51,943 nucleotides of DNA from Saccoglossus kowalevskii (lineage: Eukaryota > Hemichordata > Enteropneusta > Harrimaniidae). The stretch spans positions 292,886-344,828 of the forward strand of contig NW_003140815.1 of assembly GCF_000003605.2 (NCBI RefSeq). The letters are read 5' to 3'. Shown here piece by piece: positions 19,410 to 34,400 of the stretch. The first letter of the stretch is position 1. Every line of letters starts with the position of its first letter. A program made the translations under genes and the position numbers. Under the pieces are notes generated by a model. That model was given only the letters and a program-made list of their open reading frames with translations. It had not been told where the DNA came from and did not search any database.

Positions 19410-22400
19410 CTACAGAGTTCCAGTGGAATGCATGAATGTGGAAAAGAGAATACAGAAAGAGATGGTTGTTAGTTATGTGTATTTTTATAAATGTTTACCT
19501 TAAACTCCTATTACCAGTGCATCATGGGACATAATGATGTAGTAAAATACAGGCCTAGACCCCAGAGGTCACACATCCTGGTACTATCTGGGTTGGGTCA
19601 GATTCACAATCAACAGAAACTCTCAGAAACTATCACTGAAGTTCAAACATTGCAAAAATTGAAGTGTAATATTTAAAACTGTTAATATTATAGAACAATC
19701 TTCCAGAAAGTCCCAGGATGACCTTTGACCTTTAGGGATCATGATGAATATTTGGCGGACATGAACACAGAGAAAGATAATAAATAATTAACAATGCAAT
19801 AATGGCAGTTGCCATGGATTTGAAAATGTACGAAATATTATTGCGCAAGAATAAATATCAATATTGAATAAATATCAATATTGCTTCAAGCAATATCACA
19901 CGTTGTTTCCATGTGACCTCTTTATCATATGTACAACTGTAACGGCGCGAAATTCTCAACGAGCGTAAAAAGTAGCAACCAAAACCTGTGAGAGTGACAG
20001 AGAGCATGGTACGCGTTCTCCAACATGCATATTTTTTGTGGAATATGCAAATATATGATTTGAAGATTACTATTGAACATCGAGCGAGTATTTCTAAAAC
20101 TAGCGTCATCTCACAGACTCTGGTAGGTATTACATGGGCTTATACTATAAACTGACTAACACTGGCAAGGTTGCAGAAAAAAGAAAAATCTGTGGATTCA
20201 GAGTTGTGCTTTTTGTGCTGCCGTTTACCCTGGGTCAAAAATGGGGTGAATTGATCATACTTTCTCATTGTCAATGTATTTTAATGACTGCCCACATTAG
20301 TGCCAAATAATTATTGACACTCATGTGACAGAGATGATAGAAAGTGGAGCCAGTTTATTTGTGTGATTCCTTCCTTTATTATGTCAATGACATTCATAAT
20401 GCATTTTTTTAGCACAAAAATGATGGTCCGCCATCTTGAATCAGATTCACCATGTTAGCAATGTGGCTCTGAAAACAGGATTTGTTAAAAATAAAATGGC
20501 CACAAGTCAGCCATTTTGAATCAAATCTGGGGAAAAAAATGATGTGCATCAATTATGTTTAAAGGACATACCAAGTTAGAATGAAATATGCCCATACATG
20601 ACTGAGATCCAGTTCTGGAAATGCTTGATTTTGATGAATTTTAGCACTAAAATGGCTGCCATTTGGTCATCTTGAATTGGATCATGAAACAAATACATGT
20701 GCATATGTATGATATGATGTGTGTGTGTGTGAAGTTTGAATGTGATAGGTCAAAGATGTTAGATTTAGACCCTGGAACTGCATTTGTTAAAACAATTCAA
20801 TCTGCAAACAAAAAAATTGTGCATCAAAAACACAATGGTCAATGGACATACCAAGTTTGATTTGAAATCTGTCCATACATTACTGAGATCCAGTTCCAGA
20901 ATGGCAGAAATGCATGATTTTGACGAATTTTTAGCACTAAAATGGCCAACATCCGGCCATCTTTAAGTGAATCATGAAACAAATGCATGTGCCTATGTAT
21001 AATATGATGCGTGTGTGTGCAAAATTTTGAACTGAAATGTAAGAAATGAGTCAGGCATGACTGAGACCCAGGTGCAGATGGACATTATAAGTCCCCGTTT
21101 TCAGCCTGTCTACATACATTCTTAATATTCATACAAGACTGTATTAGGTGGAATTGTGCACCAAAACACCAACTTTCTCATGTGCAGAAAATGCACTATA
21201 AATTCAAATAGAGAGGCCAGTAACACACAAAATAACGTTAGAGACAAGACACTGATTGGATTTTACACTTTTGAATTACATCGCTCAATATTTAAGTGTT
21301 TCGGTGTTGAGATACCCTTACTTCATCAAAATAGACCATAATCAAATGATTTCATTCATAACATGGTGGGCTTATATGTGGGTGTCACCGGGAATTCAGG
21401 CAGATTTTGCCATGACCTACATCATACATAAAATCAACCCAGAAATTAATCACAGCTTGCTGCCCAGTCCCAGATATAAATAAACGACAATGGAGAATTA
21501 AACAGCTTATAAGGAATTTACAAGTGTAGATCATATGCTGCCATCTTGTGACTAAATCCCTGTATGAATGGCCGAAGAAATCATTTGTTTTTTATCAGAC
21601 CTTTTTTCAGGCCTTTTTATCTGGTTTCTGCTAAAATATAAAATTATTATAAAAATATTATTTCAATCATACCGTAAACATTTCATACAAATAAAGACAA
21701 AACCTCAACGAATATATATTTCAGGTAGTTTTATTCACCATAAGACTGAAGTCCAAAAGCCTCAACACTATGAACACCACAATTTTCCACCAAAACATAA
21801 CACATAATTATGTATTGGTCTGTCATATTTTTTTAAATTTTGAACCAAGTTTACATAATTTACCATTTATTCAAGGTCCAGATTATAATCGTTGAAAAAG
21901 CTTTAGAAAAAATTAGGCTGGTTTATTTTGCAAAAGCTAACAACTCTTGATTGTGGTATTCATAGGTTTAAGAAATGGACAAGTAATCTAACACCCTTTT
22001 CTCTATTGCAAAATAATACCATGTGTTCTTATAGTAACCAGGAAAAGAAATTATTCTCTGAGAAAGTCTTTTTTTTACCAATGGTTGATGATAGAGGAAT
22101 AACTACCAGTAGTCAGAAATAGGAAAAAAAACAATAAAATGGCAGTGCCAAATATATTAGCAAAAGACATAAATAAAACTAAATCAACTAAAAATTGCGT
22201 GAAATGGACTATTTTACATATACACAGTTTAAGTACATAATAATAATAAATACAGAAAGTCAAGCTATATTGAGAGGAAATTAAATTTGTTTTTATAAAT
22301 ATCACCAGATTTCCGTCAATTTAGATTTTCCAAATCTGGCTGCATGCTCACTGTAGAATATAGATACGTTGACAAGTGTGAACAAAATGACATAAATGCA

Positions 22401-25400
22401 AACATTCATCATATTCGATTATTCAAAATGTTTCATCGCAAAATACAAATTCACAAGCGTTCGTTTGGTTTATTATTAACAGTAACTCAAATTACAGTAG
22501 TCATGTCAGTAGTGCATTTCCCACTTTGCATCTTATAATTTGAGTTGTCAAAAACATTCATATTTGTTTCAAAACACAGAGCAGTCTGCTATAATCACCT
22601 CGGAGTACAACATAAAGTATGCAATACAAGAAATAACATATTTAATTGTTTATCAATTTTCATCAGTTTATTGGACTATATAGATTCTGAAAGCTTTAGA
22701 ATACGAGAATATACACGTCATTTTTGAATTAGACTAAATGCCGAAAAATCTTCCAATGTAAAACTGACGAACCAGATTGCTCATAATAAACATTCACTGT
22801 ATTAGCGTCATTTATTTCGTCAAACACAAAACAATATCACTACCATGTAATTGAACTCTCAACATTTTCGAAGTTGTTTTCTTATATGCAAACTTCAAAT
22901 GAATATTACTAGACTCGTATTAAATATACCATAAAATAAGACGCACTAAACAAGTCAAGCGATAAATCTAATGTAATTTTATGCGATGACAAACGTATAC
23001 ATATCTACAAATATTGGCGGTGTCTGTGCGAATGACTTACGGTTAAATGTAAAAAACTACATAATTTATTTCTGACAATGCTTTTTTTTTTTTTAAATGA
23101 GTAATGCCATAATACAGAAGGGTAAATGTGCTTTTGAGAGAGGGCGCGTAGTAAAATACGACAGTTTTTTTAAAAAGCTTTTAATGTTGTCGTACTAGCT
23201 GGCATGTAATTTGCATAAAACAACTAGTATTTAAATTAAATACAGAAACCCATCAAAGTCACATTATTTACAAGTTCTGAAATGCCGCATGTAACATCTC
23301 TTGAAATTCAAACACGATTTTAGCGACATGAACCGACCAGTGAAAGAAGCAATGATTTATTTTATTTTCCCCCACAAATGCAGAAACAAACTTTTACAGA
23401 CAGAAACTACAATAATGCTGCACTTGTTGCGGGTTCAAATGTAGCGCCCAGGTGTGAAAAGATCGGTTCATAATCAACAATTCTAAATTTTAAAGTTCAG
23501 AGTAAGAGATAAACAAACTGAAAAAAACAGTTTGAAAACATAACCAAATAATCTTTTTCATTAGATTGAAAGAAAAAACTCCCACAGGGTAATACAACTA
23601 AACTTTTTTAGCAGAAATTCCAGTCAAATTTGAAAAATTTACTTTTCAATATGTAAATTTAAAAAAGAAATATTATTTGTCACTTTTATATCAGGAATGA
23701 ATTTTTTTTGATCAAAAATACCTATTATAATGCATTATTTGATTACCGATAAATTTGACAATAATTCGTTATTTGAAGAAATACAATATACATATCAACT
23801 GTTAAAACACATGCTACCCGCCTTCCGTAAAATATGAGTTTCTTGCATTATTCAAATGAGTTCAAAAAAGGATTTTGTTATTTAAGTAGAACAAATACTT
23901 TGAAACAGTCCACTTCGTCAACTGAGAGTGTGCCTCTGCTGATGCCGATGTAATACCACTGTGGACTTCTCTACGACTGCACGCAAGCATACACCAGTCA
24001 TAATAATAGTTATTTTAGTCAATAAATTTAAATTCATTAAGCAGTACCTAGAAAAGTAAAACAATAAATTTGTTCTCGCCAAATTCCCACACAAAAAATC
24101 GTCAATATTTACACACAAAAAACACAAATAATTACTTCCCAAACACCTCAAATCGCTATGGTAACAGGGTACTTTCTTAAACTAGCATAAACAACAATTT
24201 ATTATGATAATTAGTAACAGTAATATGCAGTTTAATAAGACTGTTACTGTTAATCAGTTGTTACACATGCAAATTTAATAATAATTGTTATGGGTCATCA
24301 TAGCGACCATATGCATTTGATTGTTTTGAAAACAAGTCATGTTATTTCGTAGCATGAAAACCATTTCAAAAGCAATATATGATCTCTTCCTTCAAACTAA
24401 CTAGTATATGCAGTATTCCTTTTGTTAGTTAGTGGGGGAAGGGATGTTACACCAAATGTAGAGTGTGGAAGGGCCATAAATCATATACCACTTTCATTCC
24501 AAACATTTGAACCCAGTGCCTCACCACATGCACCATGTACATTGGAATGGGGAAATTTTGTAGATCCAAACCATTTAATGCATGTATTCAATAAATGTCA
24601 AATGTTGAACATTTATTTTTTTGTTGTGGTATTGAATAATCTCAATACAAGCAAAAATATTTTTAAAAAAATTAAAAACATGTCATCAACATTTTTTTCA
24701 AGTTTTCCCTTGGTCGAGAAACAAAATCTTTTTTCCTTTTGGCCTTAGCTTTCAAGCAGAAATGGTAGTTCCTTACAAAACCATACAACAAATTTCAAAA
24801 TAAATGTTGCTTGCCAACACAAAAAGTTATCTTAAAGAACAAAATTAACAGAATAATAAATAAATAAATCTCCATGTGTATGGGACAGATTAGTTTGATG
24901 CCCTGAATGAAAAAAGGAAGAGGACTTTTATAGTGTTGCTAAAAGAGCACCCTCTATGGCGAACATCACCTTCCATGAATCTGCAACAGTAGCAACCGTT
25001 TTGCAAATAACATGCCAGCACCATATGATCGCTCTTATTATCAAAATTATGCCACTGAATACAACAATTCTTGAAACATTTCACGTACGTTTCGACATAA
25101 TTCTATTTACAAAAAAAAAAAATTATCATCATTTTAATATTTAAAATATAAATTCACCTAGCTATCGTGACTAATATTTTTCAAACATCAAAACTAAAAT
25201 TGCCTTTTAATTTATTATTAATAAAATAATATTTTGAAAAAAAAAAAATGAAGCTAGCAGAATTGTCTGGTGATCACTGCTTTATTTAATGATCCAACAC
25301 CCTGTTATTTCATGTTACTTCATGTGAGTCACATACGTGTACAATTCCATCTAAACAGCAAAATATTCTGTATACACATTCATGGTACTGGTCAGGTTCC

Positions 25401-28400
25401 AGTTCACTGCAAATTGTCTGTATCAACCTTTGATCAAATTCTTAAATCTTAATTTCACTAAAAAAATTTTTTTTATAATTGCAATGTCTGGATGTACCGG
25501 TAATGCTCGTTAGCCCTCTTAAACCTGGAGGGGGATCATAGGTCAATCCGAGAAGACAGATGTTGCAATAAAACTGCCAAAGGTCTATCTATGTCATTCT
25601 GAATGTTATTGCTCAGATATAGCATCTATAGTTCAAGATTTCTCATAAACATTAAGGGGCGATGATCATCACACAGCATGTCTTAAAATAGCATGTAAAC
25701 AAATAATGTGTTTTACATACATTGTGTACGTCCCTATGAATCTGATATCGAACAAGACTGTCGTGACGACACGGTGCGGTGAACACCGCCCTTTAACATA
25801 AACATCTAATCCAGGAAGGGCTTGTGACATAGCGTGAAAAACCTCCATGTGTTCCATAAAAAACGCACACATAACAGTTACGTTTATAGAACATACTGGC
25901 CAAAGTATATAGAGATGCTAATGCTGTGATAAAAAAAAATATACACAACTATTTTCTGAACCTTTACATGCTCTGATTATTCTATAAAAATAATATCTAA
26001 TACAAATAATTAATTTCTGACATTATTCATAATTTACTTCAAATTACTATGCCTTGGATTTGTTCAGTTGATTCGACTGACATCTAAATATGGACAAAGT
26101 TTGAATGGACGGGTTTGAGTGGTTGAAAAACAGTCAAAAGATTGTAAAGTGGCGATGTGTTTCTCGGTTTGTGGACGAAATCTCAACACATGTATTGTGG
26201 CATCAAATTTCTGCTGTAATATTTAGTCAAATTTATTCAATTTTATCTATAATCTAATGAAACGTTGTTTTTCCAAGAAATTGATGAGAACAGTTTACAG
26301 CACTGTTTAGATTCCAATATAAAACTGGGCCTTTAAAACAGGGATTCATGGTGGCTTTCACACAATTATGTCAAATCAGAAAATAATGAAAATCACCCCT
26401 AACACCAAATTGTAAGACATTCCTTGTGATCCCAGGTTTGTTTATTTCAAATTAAAATTTACCAAAACTTCAATATTTCTAGCAGATTTTGATGAAATGT
26501 CTTACAAGGGTGTAAATTTAATTTAATTTAATTTTGTAATATTTCAAGTTTAAGTTTTTTCATTATACTGGTAATCTATCAGGATCAACCGATGAAAGGT
26601 TTGTCACATTCACGGTGAAATGAATCATGGTCATGTGATTTGAAGCAATTTATCATATCAGAGATAAATGAAACCAAAATAACAGAAATTATAACTACCC
26701 TGCTCTGGATGAAAAATCCTTTCAGTAAAAAAAAATACATTCACAAATAATTAGCCATTTTTTATCTGAATTCCTTTCTGAAATGAACAAAACATTGGTA
26801 CCATTTGATACTTTTTGAATAGTTCAGAGGTCAAAGGTAATGTAATGAGGGTGATGCAAGGTCAGAGGTCAGAGGGCAAAGTAATTCTATAAAATGTCAG
26901 CTCCAGTGATTGGATAGTCTGATTATAATTTTATGCTAATTATATATTCCTTTAAAGGGAAACTTCAGATTGGATGAGAAAATCACATGTCAGAATGCAA
27001 AATTTAGAACCAACAAGAATGTAACAAAATATAAGCTGAAAGTCATTTGCGTCAATGAAACTTTTTCTCCATTTCCTTTGAAATTTCTACAACTTCAGAG
27101 GAAGTAGGTGCAAAGAATCCCTGAAGCAATTTTTCACAAAAGCACAAGTGCTTGACCATTTCAGAAAGGATATTACAAAATATTCACAAGAATTACATTT
27201 TTTCTGCTGGTACAACAAAGTAAACAACATATTTAAAAAAAAAATACTAATTTTGGGTTGCACAAGAAAATAAAAAAAAAAAATACCAAGACTGGAATGA
27301 AATGGTAGAGGTACACTGGACTGTTAGGACACTAAAACAAGATGGCCGCCCACATCAGTTCAAGCCAAGGCTCAGACCAATAATCAGAGCTATAACACCA
27401 AGGAGAATAATACAGCATATCACGATTAAAAACTTTTTCTGCAGATAAAAAAAGAAAAGAAAATAGAACAAATAAAATTATTTCAAATAAATATGCTCAA
27501 CGACTGTTGTCATGGAAACTAAAAACTAAGTTTTGAAACTTTTGCTCATTGGAATGAGAAAAGTGAACGAATTTTTCATCATATTTAAGCAGATATTTCA
27601 AATTTGTTACCGAACTCAAATATTTCCACTTTATATACAAGCGGACACTGAACATCATTTCTTCATGCAAGACTATTTACATCATTTGCAAGTTTCAAGA
27701 GCGAGTTTTATAATATTTTATTTAATTACATCACCAACTTAGGTTACAAATTTGTGAATGCCAAAGTCAACATTTGGGTGGGAAAATGTTAACAACGTCT
27801 GGATCATGTTTACTGGAATTTCAAATCTCAAATTTATTTGCCAAGTCATGGTATCCATATAACAAAATGGCACCTTTGATGAAGTACTCAGACTAAAATA
27901 TCATGCAAAATCTGATAATGATAATGGAAGCTAATATCACTACAAACTGATGATCTGAAGTTGTACAAAGAGACGCACACTGAACATCAAGATATTTAAA
28001 CAAGACAAACTCTGTAATGATGAGTGCAGTGAAATGTAGGACATGCTTGATAATTGAATTATGAGAGAAAGTGAAAAAAAAGGGAAAGAAAGCAATTAGG
28101 TAGGTAGGATTTTGGTGGTCAATCCATTTTTATTTAGATGCATGCACTGTGAACATTGATGCATTTAGGGACAGTACTCTTAGGTTTAATGATGCTTTGA
28201 ATTCTACACACGAAATTATAGTTCACAACACTCTTTTTCAAATGCTTTTGCAATGTGTTCCTTTACATGTCTTCACAAATATTCATTTCAGTTCAGTTCA
28301 AAATAATTTGAGACTCAGGCAAATCTGGACAAATCTTCGTACATTTTAATATTCGAGCACATATTTGTATTGTCAAACATGTCAAATATTTGCGCCAAAA

Positions 28401-31400
28401 CACCAAGAAACCTTAGTACTAGTATCACAAAATGCAATTTAAAAAAAAATACACACGTCACAGGGAGCACTTTTATTTGAGGAAGAAAGAAAAAATTGTA
28501 ACACGAATACTGATGGTAAAAAGTTGAGAAAGGTATAACATGAACGCTGTGACTTTACATCAGAGCGTAACGCTAGGAGATATCACAGGGATTAAAATTT
28601 ATATTAATTGTAAATACATTTTAATACTGACCATTTTGTATCAAATTATAAAAAATAAAATTGTACAAATGAAACATAAAGTTAACGTCTTCTCTCTGCA
28701 ATTTTCTCTGTTTGTAAAACACTACTGGTTGTGATTCTGGTTACAGGACTGAAAAATATATCCACGCCATGCCACGTGACCTTTTGTTATTTTTCTACAG
28801 CTTGATTTATACTAACAAACAGCGATCGCGTTTCCCATCTTGTAGTAAGCATCACCTCGGGTAGTCATAGCGATTGTTCATGAATATTCATGTTGTCTTT
28901 GACAGAGGATTGAGCAATGATAAGAAGAGGACAAAGGTTTCCATGCTTAAGTGTAGCATAGGTGTAGGAGTCAGAATTCCACAGTTATGGCAGTGAATTA
29001 CGATAGTGATTTGCGATTGCTTGAAACCCCAATGTTGCCACCAGAAAAGCACATTCATTAGTAAGAAAGACAGTGCGCATAATATATATATAGCAGACAG
29101 TGCTGAGTGCAGGCAGTTTTGAATCGTATATTGACGCTTGATCATTCTCTACAGAATACATAGTATTGTTATGCAAGTACAGTTGATGTTGATGAACATG
29201 GTTACTTTAAAAATGTTGACCAACATCAACATGCCAACAGCAGTTTCCAACATTGCTTAAAGCGAGAGAGTCGTCACCTGCGCATGCGTCAGATGGCCGT
29301 AGCGTGTCATTGTTTAAAAAACAAGTGTCTACAGCGTGTGTTGTTATCGTCGCTTGGGACTCAATTCCCGTGTGTGTACAGGTGACGACCATCCAGCTTT
29401 AACACACCAACAGTCATAACTCGACTGTTAACGTCTCCCAACACGATGGTATAGATGCTGACTGGCTGTGCTGGTCTCTCGCCTAATAATATGAAAATCA
29501 TACTCAACAAACTCACAACAATCAGCACATTCAACATACAATCTATATGTGCAATATCTCAACAGTTACGTGGGCAAACATTTATTGTAGCAAAGCAACA
29601 ATGTTCAAAACATGGTTATGGAAAATATTGCGCGTTTGATGTGTCAGCACTTGGACAGAAAGATGATATGTACATGTGTAAACCATCCGGCAACACCATG
29701 AATCATGGAAATGGATCAAGGATGTTATGTCACATTACAAGACTATATTTGCTGAACATGTAACATGTTTTGTAATTACAAAATACACAGCAAAAATTGT
29801 GAAAACACACTGTAGAAAATGTGGAATCGTGAGGTCTCCTGAACTGGTCATTGAAAATATGACATAAGGCTATACAGATTAGACCAATTTATAAAAGGTC
29901 TTGATTGCAGAACTAGTTTGTGACTGCAGAAATGAGTCAATTCAACCGATTTAAAATGAAACCACTTGAATTTTGACCTATCAATTGATCCCAAAAATCT
30001 ATAATACTACCCAGAATGCAACATTTTGACTTACCCTTCTTGCTTTACTTTGGTATTTGACCGCTTTCTTTGTGTCCATCTTGGCCGTCTCAACATAATC
30101 CACAGATTGTTCAACATTATATTCAATCCTATCTATCATCTCTCCCTATTAATCAAAATGAATGACAAACAATGATAACAACGACAAAACTGACAGACTC
30201 TTATCATATTAGTTGCCATAGAGCTGTATTTTTGAAAAAACAATCCGGTAAAACTCCCCATTTATCAATAAGATTTAAAAATTTATCCAAATTCAAGTTT
30301 CAACAATTTTTGAACAGTACCACAAAATAAACTAAACGTGTTTCATTCCATACATTCCATTTCCTACTGCAGATGCCCCTTTTACACTAAAAATAGTTAA
30401 TTTGAGATTCTGTCATAGATGGCGCAGTTTATACCAGGTGTTGCCACTAGGTGGCACACTTTCACCAGATTATGCCACTAGGTGGCGCTCTTTCACTAGA
30501 GTCTGCCACAAGATGGGTCGCTTTTACCAGATTCTGCCACTAGGTGGCACACTCTAACCAGAATCAACCCACTGAATGATGCTTGGTTCACAAAAATCAG
30601 TCACAAGGTATGTTCCTCGCCACCCCAGCTATTGGCGGGACAAATAACGTCAAAACATCTTACGTACTTGTTGTTCGACGAGCATCGCCATATCCATAAA
30701 CATATCGTGGAGTTCTCGGATGCTGTTTTCTAATTTGATAATGTCGTTATGTCGAGCTTCAATGTCTCCAAGTGCTTGCTTAGCTTGCTGCGTGTCCATT
30801 ATGATCTGTTAAGAAACATATGCATATTAAAAACAATAGCAAAAATCTCTTGATAAGTTAGCGCAAAATCGAATAATGGTGGCATTCAATAGAAATTGCT
30901 ACAGTCGCGGCATTACGCTGTATTCAAATTTCATGTAGTTCTCACATATTGTTTACGTCGATGTCGGTTCTATATCGAACATCGAATATCGTCACGGGAT
31001 GACAACTGCTTTAAAGTCATGAAATGACGATATTCTATTTTAACATTTTCACTAACTTTTTCATTTTTTTTCTTACAATACATGTGACAATTTTGTAGCA
31101 GGGTACTGGACTTGATTAGTGGTCTCAACATACATGTAAAATAACAATATAAAATAACTCATTGTTTCACCGATATAGTGTGAACTTAAATTCAGCGAAT
31201 ATGTAAAAAATACCAAAATACTGTAGAATACTTTATTTTTGCTATTTTCACTGAAGGAATGATTCAGTGAAAATAAAATCCAGCGAATATCCCTTTTTTT
31301 CTTATATTTCACATTCAACTCATCAAAAATCAGTTAAAATAAATTCCATACAAAACACTCGAAAAGCCTTTTCAGCGAAAATTAATTCCAGCTAAAATAT

Positions 31401-34400
31401 AGTATTTGACAGTAGTGAAATTAAATGACAGTGGCAATAAATGATTTTACAGTGTACAAAATATGTAATAACCAATTTTGGAAATCATCATGATGGCTAG
31501 TTATGCTGAATACATGTAAAAAAAATGCCATTATAGGTGAGGTTGCAATGGTTATATAAAAGCGTTCAAAGTCTGCGGCACATGCAAACACTTCTTACCC
31601 CAGATGTAAAGATCGCTGGGTTACCACTTTCCAGCATATCCTCGAGTTCATCATTTGTTGTAGTTTTACCAGCTGTAAATAAAATGGAAAGTTCATAAAT
31701 TGTAATAACAAAAAAAATAATAACAAGAACAATGGTTATTTAGTACAGCAGTCACAAATCTAACGAATAATTTTTCTTCACTGAATTAAACCGCAGTGAT
31801 CACTGTGACTGTGTACATTAAACATGGGCCCTATGCTAAAAGGAAACGTGCATGTAAACATATGGGAGTCAATTGTATTATTTATTTACTAAATTTTAAA
31901 TATACAAAGCAATAGGTAAAAAATAAATTGAATTTTAAAGGCTTGGTTCTCATATCATAGTTGATGGTACAGCCAATGCAGAGAAGAAGCAATCTTAGCA
32001 TCACCACTAGAGGGCAGTATATAAAACCAACTGTTACACAACATTGACACTGAAAATCAAATTGAGGTGGTTGAGTATCAGAATTTACAAACTTGTAAAA
32101 GGTAGGAACAAAAATGTGTTTCTTTCATCAAACCTTTTTTTTCTGTAATTTTCCTTGTAAATAATTTTTTAGAATATCCTGCCACCAAATCACACAATGC
32201 CCCCCCCCCCCCCACACATTGCAGTAGTGGAACAGCCATCAATGGCGATTCCAACAGGGTCATACCAAATGTCTTCAGTTACAAGGGGTGAGAAGGTTAC
32301 TACTCACTTATTTCCAGTTGTCTCTGTATGCGTCCTTTACACCTTTCTCTATATTCTGTTTGTGTGCCATTATATTCTGTCATTACTTCCACAAATTTAC
32401 GTGAGAGTGTGGAATGCTATGAGACAGGAATTCAAAAAAAACATTTATAATGCATCTGCCAAAAAAAATCTCTTTTCTACTTCTCGCATTGCTCTGCACA
32501 AACTCCTATCAATATGCCAGATTGTTTTGAACAGCGCCCTCTATATATTTTCACCACATCTTAAATTGACTCTCTAAGTTATTGATAATTAGTTAACAAA
32601 TTCCTCATTATGATCTTTCATATAAATTCAGTTCTCATCATATATGCTGTAATTTCCCAAGAGACAAATATTTGCAAGTCAGTGAAATCACAAAATGCAG
32701 TTAAAATTTCTCTGGGTCTTACTGATGCCGAGCAGCCAATAAGAGGTTTACAGTACTTGTACTGTATATAACAAAACATTGGGGATAACTGTAAAGTACT
32801 TTATTTTAGCTGGAATTAATTTTCGCTGAAAAGATGTTTTAGGTGTTTTGTATGGAATTTATTTTCACTGATTTTTGACTAGTTGAATGTGAAATATAGG
32901 TAAAATGGTATATTCACTGGATTTTATTTTCACTAAACCATCCCTTCAGCGAAAATGGCGAAAATTAATTCCAAGCGAAAATAAAGTATTTCACAGTAAT
33001 CTATATTTATGGCTTATTAATAGGCCACATTCATGAGTTTTAAAGGTCCTGCTGTAATATTTTCGTTGTTATGAAGATTAAAAATGATTATAGGTTATTG
33101 CAAGAGTTGGAACAAGTTAAGCATGTTATACACAAACTGAACTGTGTTTTATGTATGTATTCATTTAATTGTAGATTTCTAGAGACTCCTTTTGACGTAT
33201 TTCAACAAATCCATCACCATGTTACCAGTCACAAAATAAACCTGCATAATTTTATTCATATTTTATTATTTTATTCATATTTTTCAAAAATTCTGATCAA
33301 GAATTGTTTTTATTTGGTCTAACAACAAAACAAAATACAACAAAGTGGAACAAAATGTTGATGGGTATAAAAGTTTAAATAATGACTTTTTTAGAAATCT
33401 AGAGTAAACATTGATGAGAAAGAATTATTTCTAATGCCACTTAAATGAAATCAAAAACCATCAATGACATATTTGTCAGGATTAAATAGATTACATGGCA
33501 ACACATGGCAACACATGGCAACACATGGCAACACATGGCAACACACGTTTCTCTGTGAGATGGCAACAAGCAGATGGCACACTGAAATGTACATTTACAC
33601 TCACGATTGATAGGGTCAAATATGAATGTACCAAAAAGCTACAGGAAATTGGGTTTTGTGTGTTTTATTATAGGACATCGTGACCCTAAAAGGTCACACA
33701 TCCTGGTACTTTCAGGGAAGGGGAAATAGAAAAATTTACAATCAATGAGAATTTCTTGATTATGACGCCCCCTCCCCCTCCCAAAAATGTAAGTAGTTGA
33801 CAATGGAAATCAAAAGCAGATTAAAAATGACAAAAGTCCAATTTTCAGACAATATATCCAAGACATTACCAAGATGTGTGAATTTTAGAAGTCATGCAAA
33901 ATGCTAGAATGTGTGATCTTTTGAGGTCATGAAAAATGCCAGGATGTGTGACCTTTTGGGGTCAAACTATTGTCAATTCGAAATAATGAAAGTTTTCAAA
34001 CTAGATTTTAGAGAATACAGCTTTTTTTTTTCAACTGATGTCACTAAAGCATTGCATCATGTGATTCATTAAGAAGTTCAATTTGAACAAACAAAAATTA
34101 AATTAAATTAAATATTGACAGATGTATTTATAACTGTTGAATAGTTGAACTAATTTTTTAAAGACTTTGTTCAAGCATTAAGGGTCATTTAAATTTACAT
34201 CAAATCACCATAAATTGAAGCATGGTAACGCAGTTTGGATTTAAAATTTGAACTCTTTCACATGCTGTACCGTGTTCTATTATTACCTCAGTTTTATTTT
34301 TGATAAAGAACACAGTGAGACAAAAAAAGAATTCTTTGAAAAATATCCACAGTAAACTTGTTACTTGATGCCAGTTCAGTGTTTAGAAGTTATAAACGCA

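Larger units (their letters stand above)
19410..27354 (-). other. Syntaxin intron / 3' UTR of anchor variant 1
   Basis: No further exon recognised. It holds a possible GTGACC-type inverted-repeat element (about 19552-19745), a GGCCAT-type tandem repeat (20395-20966), a TTAA-bounded MITE (25652-25796) and long AT-rich stretches. Sequence just left of 27355 would be the 3' UTR of variant 1; several TTTATT (AATAAA on -) occur, none clearly preferred. Confidence 0.6.

Noticed and set aside
32197-32577. 126-codon + strand reading frame
   Set aside because: It is the antisense of the syntaxin Hc exon (32308-32416), which is clearly coding on the - strand.
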